Below are positions 18,016 to 25,427 of a stretch of 49,129 bases of DNA, piece after piece; positions within the stretch are counted from its first letter, which is position 1; each line of letters opens with the position of its first letter. Under the pieces are notes generated by a model, which saw nothing but the letters and a program-made list of their open reading frames with translations, did not search any database and was not told where the DNA came from. A program made the position numbers and the translations under genes. Origin of the DNA: Clostridia bacterium (GTDB lineage Bacteria > Bacillota > Clostridia > Christensenellales > Borkfalkiaceae). The DNA lies in contig JAGHJD010000014.1 in NCBI GenBank assembly GCA_017886895.1, positions 1-49,129 on the forward strand, written 5' to 3'.

Positions 18016-19263
18016 TTATGCGCCCTTGATGCGCGCGACGTCCGCATTCGCCTCCTCCCGCCCGCTCAGCTCGCGGATGGGATGCGCCTTCTCTTCAAAG
18101 CGGTAATCTTTTCCGAATTTTTTGATCGTCTTTTCGATGACCGTGTGACTCGCAAGGCTTCTCACGTTGCCCTGCACGCTGCGGTTGTACCCGAAAAAGC
18201 GGTAGCTGTCGGGCAGTTCGTTTACGTCGGCAAAGCTCTCGGAGTGCCCCGTCAGGCGCACGCTTTTGAGCACTTCGCGCACATACCCCTTCTGCGGCGC
18301 GAACTTGACGGGCTCGGGGAAGGCGCCGCCCTCGGGGAAGATCTGCTGCCAGACCTTGCCCTCGTACTTTTCCATCATGTCCGTGGCAAATTTGAGGTGC
18401 GAGAGCTCTTCCTCAAAGTGCATCTGCCAGATCTCGCGGATACGCGCGTCCGTCTCGTCCTGCATGCACGACCAGTACAGATAGCACTCCGTGTACTCGT
18501 GCATGACCATGCAGGTGAACATGTCCACCGTGGGGTCGGAGAGGCAGCCGTAGCCCGTGACGTGCTGTTCCTCGATCATCGCGATCTCCGAATACAGCTT
18601 TCTGCCCAGCTCCGTATCGTAGAGGTTCGCAACGTTGAGGTAGTAGTTCATCGTCTGCTGTTCTGCCGCCGTGATGATGGCAATGTTGAGGCGGGTGACG
18701 GGGTCGTTCAGGAAGTTGTTGATATAGAACCGCACGTCGTCCCCGGGATGGCGCGCCTCGGCGACGGTCGGGCGCCCGGGCATGATCTCCGTATAGCAGC
18801 CGACCAGCTTTTCGGCATGCACGCCGCGCTCGAAATCCAGAAGGTCCGCATAGCGGTACAGGTGGTCGAAGTCCTCTAAGAGCGCGAAGTCGAGCTGCTT
18901 TTTGACGTAGCTGTTCTTTTCGCGCTGGGCAAGGATCGCCGTGAGGTCGACGGCGAGCTGTTCGTAGCCGATCGTGTGTTCGAGAATAGTCTCGTTGCGG
19001 GGTTTTAAACAGGCGATGCGCTTTTGCTGCTGCTGTTCGCCGCGGCGGATGAGCGCCATCCCGCGGCGCACCTCGTTGTTTGCGCAGTGGCGCGACCAGC
19101 GCGCCGTGTTCCAGATCGCCTCGAACTCCGTGCCGTTCATCAGGATCATGCGCACCCGCGTATAGGGGTCGACTGTCTCCTTGTCATAGGGCCTGACGTT
19201 GATGCTCTTCCAATTTTTGTAGGTCTTGTTGATGTCCTTTGCCTTTTCCTCAAAAGGGTTCAT
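18016..19263 (-). CDS. Ferritin-like diiron protein of unknown function
   Basis: A soluble 415-residue protein, mostly helical. It shows two ExxH motifs (E231-E-Q-H234 and E286-L-S-H289), and acidic/His-rich helices with E130-D-F-D-H134 and H255-E-Y-T-E259. This is the layout of a four-helix diiron centre (E, ExxH, E, ExxH). It is longer than ferritins or rubrerythrins and has no rubredoxin cysteines. The final 100 residues are a non-ferritin tail. The start is backed by TAGGAGGAAC upstream. It is monocistronic and divergent from the nucleosidase-luxS unit. An oxygen/peroxide defence or oxidase role is a guess. Confidence 0.75.
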   Translation of the reverse strand: MNPFEEKAKDINKTYKNWKSINVRPYDKETVDPYTRVRMILMNGTEFEAIWNTARWSRHCANNEVRRGMALIRRGEQQQQKRIACLKPRNETILEHTIGYEQLAVDLTAILAQREKNSYVKKQLDFALLEDFDHLYRYADLLDFERGVHAEKLVGCYTEIMPGRPTVAEARHPGDDVRFYINNFLNDPVTRLNIAIITAAEQQTMNYYLNVANLYDTELGRKLYSEIAMIEEQHVTGYGCLSDPTVDMFTCMVMHEYTECYLYWSCMQDETDARIREIWQMHFEEELSHLKFATDMMEKYEGKVWQQIFPEGGAFPEPVKFAPQKGYVREVLKSVRLTGHSESFADVNELPDSYRFFGYNRSVQGNVRSLASHTVIEKTIKKFGKDYRFEEKAHPIRELSGREEANADVARIKGA

Positions 19264-19324
19264 GGTGTTCCTCCTAAGATTTTGAAATTATTATTGTCCG
19301 CCCTCCCTTTTCCTATTCAAAATA

Positions 19325-19353
19325 TTGCAAAACGGGCGGATTTTTGGTACAAT
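19325..19353 (+). promoter_or_regulatory. Promoter of the nucleosidase-luxS-ung unit
   Basis: TTGCAA, 17-nt spacer, TACAAT; 30 nt before the GTG start. Confidence 0.75.
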
Positions 19354-19383
19354 ACACTGTGAAAAACATACAGGAGGCGCACC

Positions 19384-20049
19384 GTGCTCACCGCGATCGT
19401 CGCCATGCAAAAGGAGGCGGACGCCCTGCTCTCGCAGGCGGATTCCGTCCGCGAAAGCTCCCTCTTCGGCAAAAAGATATTTGAGGGAACAGCCTTCGGG
19501 CAAACCTTTGCGCTCGTTCTCTCGGGCGTCGGCAAGACGAACGCGGCCGCCGCGGCAATGCTCGCAGTCTCCGCGCTCGGCGCAAAAAAACTGCTGAATT
19601 TCGGGCTGGCGGGCGGCATCGGCGACGCCGCTCCTCTCTTCGGCGTTCTGCACGTCGTGCGCGCCGTGCAGTGTGACTTCGACCTGAGCGAAGTCAACGG
19701 CACGCCGAAGGGCACGCTCAACGAATACGGCACCCCCTACTTTGCGCTCACCGCGGGCGCAAGCGCATTCCCTTCGGCGACGCTCGCCACGGGAGACAAG
19801 CTGACGAGCTCGCTCGCCGACCTGCCCCTGCTGCGCGCGCTCGGCGCCGACGTGCGGGACATGGAGGGCGCGGCGATCGCGCACGTCGCACATTTTACGG
19901 GCGTGCCGCTGACCGCCTATAAAGCGATCTCCAACCGCGTGGGAGGTAGCGCGACGGAAGAATACGCCGCGCTGAAAGAACGCGCGCTGGACGCGCTGGC
20001 AGAAAATATGCGGACGATTTTTACGGAGGCGGCAGATGGAGGAATTTAA
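19384..20049 (+). CDS. MTA/SAH (or futalosine-type) nucleosidase
   Basis: A purine-nucleoside hydrolase of the PNP/UDP superfamily, 221 residues, starting at GTG 19384 with CAGGAGG upstream. Visible are the early acid residue (AMQKEADAL), the phosphate-site-like loop FGLAGGIGDAAP and the nucleoside-binding DMEGAAIAHVA. The usual catalytic S-D of MTA/SAH nucleosidases appears as AISNRVGG, as in futalosine hydrolases (MqnB). Coupling to luxS (14-nt overlap) argues for SAH cleavage to adenine and S-ribosylhomocysteine. No menaquinone genes are nearby. The family is clear; the substrate is open. Confidence 0.85.
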   Translation: MLTAIVAMQKEADALLSQADSVRESSLFGKKIFEGTAFGQTFALVLSGVGKTNAAAAAMLAVSALGAKKLLNFGLAGGIGDAAPLFGVLHVVRAVQCDFDLSEVNGTPKGTLNEYGTPYFALTAGASAFPSATLATGDKLTSSLADLPLLRALGADVRDMEGAAIAHVAHFTGVPLTAYKAISNRVGGSATEEYAALKERALDALAENMRTIFTEAADGGI

Positions 20050-20524
20050 GATCGCATCCTTCCAAAAGGACCACGACAGGCTGCAGCCGGGGTTCTATTT
20101 TTCGACGCTGCAAAGGGGCGTTGCCACGTTCGATCTGCGCTTTAAAAAGCCGAACGCGGGAGACTTTCTCGCGCAGGCGGCGCTGCACAGCATCGAACAC
20201 ATGCTCGCAACGGCGCTCCGCGCGGGCGCGTGCGGAGCGCACATCCTCTACTTCGGCCCCATGGGCTGCCGCACGGGATTCTACCTTCTCACCGAGGGCA
20301 TGACCTGCCGTGCAGCGCTCTCCGCCGCAAAGGACGCGATTCGCGCGGCGCTCGGAATGGAGCGCGTACCGGGCGCGGAAAAGCGGGAGTGCGGCAACTA
20401 TCTCGAGCACGACCTTGCGGGCGCAAAGGCGGAACTTGCCGCCTACCTCGCCCTATTGCACGCCCTGCCCGAAGAGGCGGTCACACACGAAGAGATGCGG
20501 CTCTCTGCGGAGGTGAACAGATGA
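20036..20524 (+). CDS. luxS: S-ribosylhomocysteine lyase LuxS
   Basis: Cleaves S-ribosylhomocysteine to homocysteine and the AI-2 precursor DPD. All metal and catalytic residues are present: HSIEH (His51, His55), [10 protein letters not shown] (Cys78) and ECGNY (Cys119). The 162-residue length is typical. The ribosome site GGAGG lies inside the end of the nucleosidase gene, so the two steps of SAH recycling are translated together. Its stop overlaps the ung start (ATGA). Confidence 0.96.
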   Translation: MEEFKIASFQKDHDRLQPGFYFSTLQRGVATFDLRFKKPNAGDFLAQAALHSIEHMLATALRAGACGAHILYFGPMGCRTGFYLLTEGMTCRAALSAAKDAIRAALGMERVPGAEKRECGNYLEHDLAGAKAELAAYLALLHALPEEAVTHEEMRLSAEVNR

Positions 20525-21195
20525 TAAAGCTCGGCGGCGGCTGGGACGAGGCGCTCGCGCCCCTGTTCGCAGACGAAAAGTACAAGGCGATCCGCGAATT
20601 TCTGAAAAAGGAGTACACCTACCACATGGTGTACCCCGACATGTACGATATTTACAACTGTTTCCGCTACACGCCGCTCGCGAACGTGAAAGTCGTCCTG
20701 CTCGGGCAGGACCCCTACCACAACGTCGGGCAGGCACACGGGCTCTGCTTTTCGGTGCGGGAGGGCATCGAACAGCCCCCTTCGCTCGTCAATATCTTCA
20801 AGGAACTGCACGACGACCTCGGCTGCCCTATTCCAAAGACGGGCGATCTCACAAAGTGGGCGAAACAGGGCGTGCTCCTTTTAAACACGGCGCTGACCGT
20901 GCGCGCGCACATGGCGAACTCGCACAAAAACTGCGGCTGGACGTGGTTCACGGACAGCGTCATCAGCCTTCTGAGCGAAAAAAAGGAGCACCTCGTGTTC
21001 CTCCTGTGGGGCGGGAACGCGCGCTCCAAAAAGCCGCTCATCGACGGCTCGAAACACCTCATCCTCGAATGCGCGCACCCCTCGCCGCTCTCGGCGTACA
21101 ACGGATTTTTCGGGTGCAGGCACTTCTCCAAAACGAACGCCCACCTCGAAAAAAACGGCATCGCCCCCATCGACTGGGACCTGACGCGCCCCTGA
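20521..21195 (+). CDS. ung: Uracil-DNA glycosylase
   Basis: Family 1 UDG that removes uracil from DNA at the start of base excision repair. [14 protein letters not shown] carries the catalytic Asp and [18 protein letters not shown] the DNA-binding loop with the catalytic His. LLLNTALTV is also conserved. The 224-residue length is normal. ATG 20521 overlaps the luxS stop; the longer frame upstream is the luxS shadow. Confidence 0.96.
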   Translation: MIKLGGGWDEALAPLFADEKYKAIREFLKKEYTYHMVYPDMYDIYNCFRYTPLANVKVVLLGQDPYHNVGQAHGLCFSVREGIEQPPSLVNIFKELHDDLGCPIPKTGDLTKWAKQGVLLLNTALTVRAHMANSHKNCGWTWFTDSVISLLSEKKEHLVFLLWGGNARSKKPLIDGSKHLILECAHPSPLSAYNGFFGCRHFSKTNAHLEKNGIAPIDWDLTRP

Positions 21196-21231
21196 AATCA
21201 TCCAGCAAAACCATTTTATCGGAGGAACTTC

Positions 21232-22443
21232 ATGAAATACATCATCGTTTTGGGCGACGGCATGGCGGACTACCCGCTGCCCGCCCTCGGCAACAGGACG
21301 CCCCTGCAATGCGCAAAAAAGCCCGCCATTGACGCGCTGGCGGCAAATGCGGAAGTCGGATTGTGCAGGACGGTGCCGCAGGGGTTCAAGCCCGGCAGCG
21401 ACGTCGCCAACCTCTCCGTGCTCGGCTATGACCCGCACGACTGCTATACGGGCAGGTCGCCGCTCGAGGCGGTCTCCATCGGCATCGCGCTCAAGGACAC
21501 GGACGTGACCCTGCGCTGCAACCTCGTCACCCTCTCGGACGAAGAGAACTACGAGGACAGGACGATGCTCGATTACAGCGCGGGAGAAATTTCCACCGCC
21601 GAGGCGAGAGAGCTCATCGCCGCGCTGAAAAAGGAGTTCGACGGCAGCGATTTCACCCTGTATGCGGGCGTGAGCTACCGCCACTGCCTCGTTGCGGCGA
21701 ACGGAAAAACGGGGCACGACTTCACGCCCCCGCACGACATTTCGGGCAAACCCGTCCGCGCACATCTTCCGAAAGGTCCCTGCGCGGAGACCTACCTTGC
21801 CATGATGAAACGCTCGGCGGAAGTTCTCAAAGGCCACCCCATAAACCGCGCGCGCGTCGCCGCAGGGAAGAACCCCGCAAACTCCGTCTGGTTCTGGGGC
21901 GAGGGCACCAAGCCGCAGCTTGAAAACTTTGAAAAGAAGTTCGGCGTGAAGGGCGGCGTCATCTCCGCGGTCGACCTTGTGAAAGGCATCGGCATCCTCG
22001 CGGGCATGCGCATCATCGAAGTTGCGGGCGCAACGGGCAATTATGACACGAATTTTGCAGGCAAGGCGCAGGCGGCGCTCGACGCGCTCAAATACGGGCT
22101 GGACCTCGTGTATATCCACATGGAGGCGCCAGACGAATGCGGGCACCAAGGGGACGCGGCGCATAAGATCTACTCCGTGGAGCAGATCAGCGAGACGGTC
22201 GTGCGGCGCATCTGCAGGGAGCTGGACGCGGCAGGCGAACCGTACCGCATGCTGATCTGCCCCGACCACCCCACGCCCATCGCCATCCGTACGCACACCG
22301 CGGACCCGATCCCCTACCTGCTGTACGACAGCACCGCGCAGATCGGCTGCGGCGCAGAAACGTACGACGAGGAGGCAGCCAAAAACACGGGGATCTTCCT
22401 CGACGCGGGCACAAAGCTCATGCAAAAGCTGCTCGCAAAATAA
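21232..22443 (+). CDS. apgM: Cofactor-independent phosphoglycerate mutase, ApgM type
   Basis: Interconverts 3- and 2-phosphoglycerate using two metal ions; the family is in the alkaline phosphatase superfamily. The N-terminal metal motif IVLGDGMADYP and the GSDVANLSVLGYDP nucleophile region are intact. So are HMEAPDECGHQGD and CPDHPTPIAIRTHT, which complete the metal sites. The 403-residue length is usual. Clostridial members are sometimes annotated as a proposed homoserine kinase; no threonine genes are near to support that. The ribosome site CGGAGGA lies just upstream. Confidence 0.93.
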   Translation: MKYIIVLGDGMADYPLPALGNRTPLQCAKKPAIDALAANAEVGLCRTVPQGFKPGSDVANLSVLGYDPHDCYTGRSPLEAVSIGIALKDTDVTLRCNLVTLSDEENYEDRTMLDYSAGEISTAEARELIAALKKEFDGSDFTLYAGVSYRHCLVAANGKTGHDFTPPHDISGKPVRAHLPKGPCAETYLAMMKRSAEVLKGHPINRARVAAGKNPANSVWFWGEGTKPQLENFEKKFGVKGGVISAVDLVKGIGILAGMRIIEVAGATGNYDTNFAGKAQAALDALKYGLDLVYIHMEAPDECGHQGDAAHKIYSVEQISETVVRRICRELDAAGEPYRMLICPDHPTPIAIRTHTADPIPYLLYDSTAQIGCGAETYDEEAAKNTGIFLDAGTKLMQKLLAK

Positions 22444-22460
22444 GTTTTGCCTTTTCCGCG

Positions 22461-22490
22461 CCCGCCTTGCGGACTCTGCCGCAAGGCGGG
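22461..22490. terminator. GC hairpin after apgM
   Basis: A perfect 12-bp inverted repeat CCCGCCTTGCGG / CCGCAAGGCGGG begins 17 nt after the apgM stop. There is no clear T run, so it may be a weak terminator or an RNA-stabilising structure. Confidence 0.55.
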
Positions 22491-22552
22491 CGGCTCTGTA
22501 TCTGCGCCGCAGACCGCTACGCTTATTCTGCCCGTCGCGTATGCCGCACACG

Positions 22553-22670
22553 TAAGGCGGGCGATTGCCGCGTGCGCCTCATACATAAGGCTGGCGCTCT
22601 GCGTGGCCGCCGCGGGCGCCGCGTACATAAGGCAGGCGGGCATGGTTGCCGCGTGTGCCGCATGCATTCG
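22553..22670. repeat. Degenerate tandem repeats between apgM and the tRNA
   Basis: About three imperfect units of 33-42 bp start with AC(G/A)TAAGGC(G/T/A)GGCG and end with GCCGCGTG-like sequence. No gene is supported. Confidence 0.55.
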
Positions 22671-22707
22671 GTTTTAAAATTCTGCGGCGCAAAATGCGCT
22701 GAAACGC

Positions 22708-22736
22708 TTGCATTTTTTCTGCTGCTGTTGTATAAT
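22708..22736 (+). promoter_or_regulatory. Promoter of tRNA-Gly
   Basis: TTGCAT, 17-nt spacer, perfect TATAAT, 20 nt before the tRNA. Confidence 0.88.
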
Positions 22737-22755
22737 AATATGGCAACTTATGATT

Positions 22756-22830
22756 GCGGGAGTCGCCTAATGGTATGGCGTCAGCTTCCCAAGCTGATTC
22801 CCGCGGGTTCGATTCCCGTCTCCCGCTCCA
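22756..22830 (+). tRNA. tRNA-Gly, anticodon CCC
   Basis: The 7-bp acceptor stem GCGGGAG / CTCCCGC closes the cloverleaf. A D-arm, the anticodon arm CAGC-TTCCCAA-GCTG with CCC at 22788-22790, and a T-arm with GGTTCGATTCC are present. The CCA end is encoded (22828-22830). It reads GGG codons. Confidence 0.96.
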
Positions 22831-22835
22831 AAAAA

Positions 22836-22868
22836 ACAGTGCGAAAACCATTTTTTCGCACTGTTTTT
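22836..22868 (+). terminator. Terminator of tRNA-Gly
   Basis: The stem ACAGTGCGAAAA / TTTTCGCACTGT starts six bases after the CCA end and is followed by a T run. Confidence 0.92.
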
Positions 22869-23033
22869 GCTTATTTTTCCCATGTTTTTAAACAGCTAAA
22901 AGACTGTACCCCCAATTATCCCCAAAAATTATTATACCAAAAGCCTGCTTTCTCTTCCCGCCACATAGGCGGGTTTTGCTGTACTTCTAAGTTTGGGAAC
23001 TGTTTTTCTCTCATTGAAAAAAAACACATAAAA

Positions 23034-23061
23034 GCGCCCGCGGGATTCATCCCGCGGGCGC
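23034..23061 (-). terminator. Terminator of the PrsA-like gene
   Basis: A perfect 12-bp GC stem (23034-23045 with 23050-23061) is followed on the minus strand by TTTTATG, 23 nt past the stop. Confidence 0.8.
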
Positions 23062-23083
23062 CGCGCTGTTTTATGAATGAAAC

Positions 23084-25318
23084 TTACATATCTATGCTGG
23101 TAAGGTCGCTGTAACGATCCTCGTAGAGGGTCACGCTGACTTCTTCAAGTGCGTTCAGAAGGTCGTTCTGCTTCTCCTCCGTGTACGAAGAGATGACCGA
23201 GGACTTCATCGACTGGTAGAAGTAGTAGGAGAACGTCCCCTTCTCGTTGCGCTGCGTATAGACGAACCCGTCATTGGTATCGTCATTGTCATCGCTGTAA
23301 TACACGAGCCCGCCGTCATAGGTGAAGGTCACATAGATGAGGTGCCAGCCGTAGTCGGTCGCGACGACGCAGTACGAACCCGTGCCATAATTGCTGTCAT
23401 TGATCAGATACTGCGCGGCATATTCGAACTCTGCAACGTAATCGGTCGCCTCCTGCTGCGTCTCGATCGAATAGCCGTAATAGGTATTCAGCGCCGCCGT
23501 ATCCGTCGTATAGGCGAACATGAGTTCATTCACCGCGGACAGCGCCTTGTACGAGATGTTGTCTTTGACGAGATACTCCGCAGAGGAAATATCGCTCACG
23601 CCGCTGACTTTACCCGTATAGTAGATCGCGAAGGAATAATCGTTCTTATTTGTCTTCCAAAGCGTTTCGATCTGCGAAGCCGTAATCTTCTCAAACTTAT
23701 CTTTTTGGGAAGTTCCGCTCGCCACCGTATCCCCGGCGATATAGTTGATATACGCCTCAAACTCCGTGATGAACGCATCGACCGGCAGATCCTTGGGATC
23801 GAGGTCATAGGTCTTTTTCTCTTCGTCATAACTCACGGTGCCGTTGTACGGATATTTCCCCGCATAGCGGTCGATCCCGTCGCGGGATTTTGTGAGGCTG
23901 TCCTCGAAGAAGAGATAGGCGTCCCCCCTTTCCGGATAGCCGTAATATTCGGTGTACCCCGCATCCGCCGCCTTGAAACTGTAATCCTCTGCCCCGTTGA
24001 ACCAGCTCTCGCGCTGGTCGGTCGCCGTGATGTGCTGATACAGCGATGCGCGCGCGGCGTAATATTCCGCGGTGTCGCTGCCGTACTGCGCCTGCAATTC
24101 GGAGAGAGCAAGCTCCTGGTTTGTGTTGAACGGCAGCAGAATGTTGTAGACAAACCCGTACTTGCCTTCGGGAGAGTACACAATAAAGGAAGTATCCGAA
24201 ACGCTGTCCATCGTGGTCGTGAAATCGGATTCGGACGAGACCTGCTGCGTTGCGACAAGCTCGTTGTACGCATTCTGCAAAAGCTGCGCCTCGATCGCAT
24301 CGGACATCGTCAGATCGATCGTGGAGGAGAATTTCGTGATGATGAGCTGTTCGAGCTGCGATTTGAGTTCCGTCGAATAATATTCGAGCTGCATAACGTC
24401 GGAGACGGATTCGTCGTCGCCGATGAGGTTGTTCGAGCGCAGCGCGCTGATGAAACGCGCATAGGCGAGGCGGCGCGTCGAACGGCTGGAGTCGTCCACC
24501 GTCTCATATTCGCCGCAGTCGGTCGCCTCGTTCAACCCCGTATAAACTTCGTACTCCGTGGGATAGTAATAGTCGTTGAGCGTGTCCGCACCCGTAGGCG
24601 TTGCGCGGTCGTCGCTCGTTTCATCCGTCGTTTCGGCGTTGATGATGTCCTCTTCATACGAATCGATCGCCGAATTGATCGCGTTCTTGACGAGATAATG
24701 CGCGTACGCGATCTCGGCATCGGTGAGGAAATACGAGTACCCCGCGATCGCCGCTTCGTCCGCGGTGAGATCCTCGCCGCCGATCACCGCGAGATACCCC
24801 GAGACGCTCAGATCCTTATTCATGCGGTAGCCGTCGGAACCGTCGATCTGCGTATAACCCGCGTCGGTCGCGGACAGTTCGAAAAGATCGACGTAATCGC
24901 TGTCCACGGTGATCTCGTCCGCACTCAGATAGTACAGCGTCGCAAACTGCGAGACCACTTTGCGGTCGGCAAGCGCCGTGATGAGAAGATCGAACGTCTC
25001 CGCGTAAGAATACCCGGAAGAGATATAGTTGTATCCGTAGCTCAGAAAATAGGTGACAAGGTCGCGCTTGTACACTTCATCCGTCGAAACGATGGAACCG
25101 AGGCTGCCGCGCACTTCGTCGGACAGCACAACGCCCGTGCCGAGCGCCGTAAAAGCATCGTCCAGTTCCTCGGTGTTATCTGCCACGTTCACTTCCGCGA
25201 CGACCTGCGCCATATCGCGCTCGTTGTCCGTCTCGAGCAGATCGCACCCCGCAAACATGCCGAGCGAAAACGCCAGCGCCAACAGTGCGCAAATTGTCAG
25301 TATGAGTTTCCTCTTCAT
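23084..25318 (-). CDS. PrsA/SurA-like lipoprotein, divergent foldase
   Basis: A 744-residue exported lipoprotein: a signal peptide with lipobox FAGC (Cys25), then a SurA_N-like opening (RDMAQVVAEVN). The central and C-terminal parts contain short stretches typical of parvulin foldases, such as KYGFVYNILLPF and TDYGWHLIYVTF (compare GWHII). It follows mfd, the place of the foldase gene in many Clostridia (pth-mfd-prsA). The size is about twice that of usual PrsA and the middle is rich in Asp, Tyr and Ser. Placing it in the foldase family is inference from motifs plus gene order; catalytic activity is not assured. Confidence 0.75.
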   Translation of the reverse strand: MKRKLILTICALLALAFSLGMFAGCDLLETDNERDMAQVVAEVNVADNTEELDDAFTALGTGVVLSDEVRGSLGSIVSTDEVYKRDLVTYFLSYGYNYISSGYSYAETFDLLITALADRKVVSQFATLYYLSADEITVDSDYVDLFELSATDAGYTQIDGSDGYRMNKDLSVSGYLAVIGGEDLTADEAAIAGYSYFLTDAEIAYAHYLVKNAINSAIDSYEEDIINAETTDETSDDRATPTGADTLNDYYYPTEYEVYTGLNEATDCGEYETVDDSSRSTRRLAYARFISALRSNNLIGDDESVSDVMQLEYYSTELKSQLEQLIITKFSSTIDLTMSDAIEAQLLQNAYNELVATQQVSSESDFTTTMDSVSDTSFIVYSPEGKYGFVYNILLPFNTNQELALSELQAQYGSDTAEYYAARASLYQHITATDQRESWFNGAEDYSFKAADAGYTEYYGYPERGDAYLFFEDSLTKSRDGIDRYAGKYPYNGTVSYDEEKKTYDLDPKDLPVDAFITEFEAYINYIAGDTVASGTSQKDKFEKITASQIETLWKTNKNDYSFAIYYTGKVSGVSDISSAEYLVKDNISYKALSAVNELMFAYTTDTAALNTYYGYSIETQQEATDYVAEFEYAAQYLINDSNYGTGSYCVVATDYGWHLIYVTFTYDGGLVYYSDDNDDTNDGFVYTQRNEKGTFSYYFYQSMKSSVISSYTEEKQNDLLNALEEVSVTLYEDRYSDLTSIDM

Positions 25319-25355
25319 AAATACTCCGCAATCCTTTTAGAATAGCACATAGTTT

Positions 25356-25384
25356 ATTATACCGTATTTACAGGCGAAAAGCAA
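25356..25384 (-). promoter_or_regulatory. Promoter of the PrsA-like gene
   Basis: TTGCTT, 17-nt spacer, perfect TATAAT on the minus strand, 38 nt before the ATG, so the gene need not depend on mfd transcription. Confidence 0.85.
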
Positions 25385-25427
25385 TCGTATTTTTATGAAA
25401 ATCACGTTAAAATGCTGAATTTTTCGG

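Noticed and set aside
22756..22830. tRNA-Gly as an integration site for a mobile element
   Set aside because: No integrase lies beside it, and I found no repeat of the tRNA 3' end within the following region.
23342..25345. Plus-strand open frame of 667 codons opposite the PrsA-like gene
   Set aside because: An Arg/Val/Ile-rich mirror frame with no motifs. The minus frame has a lipobox, promoter and terminator.
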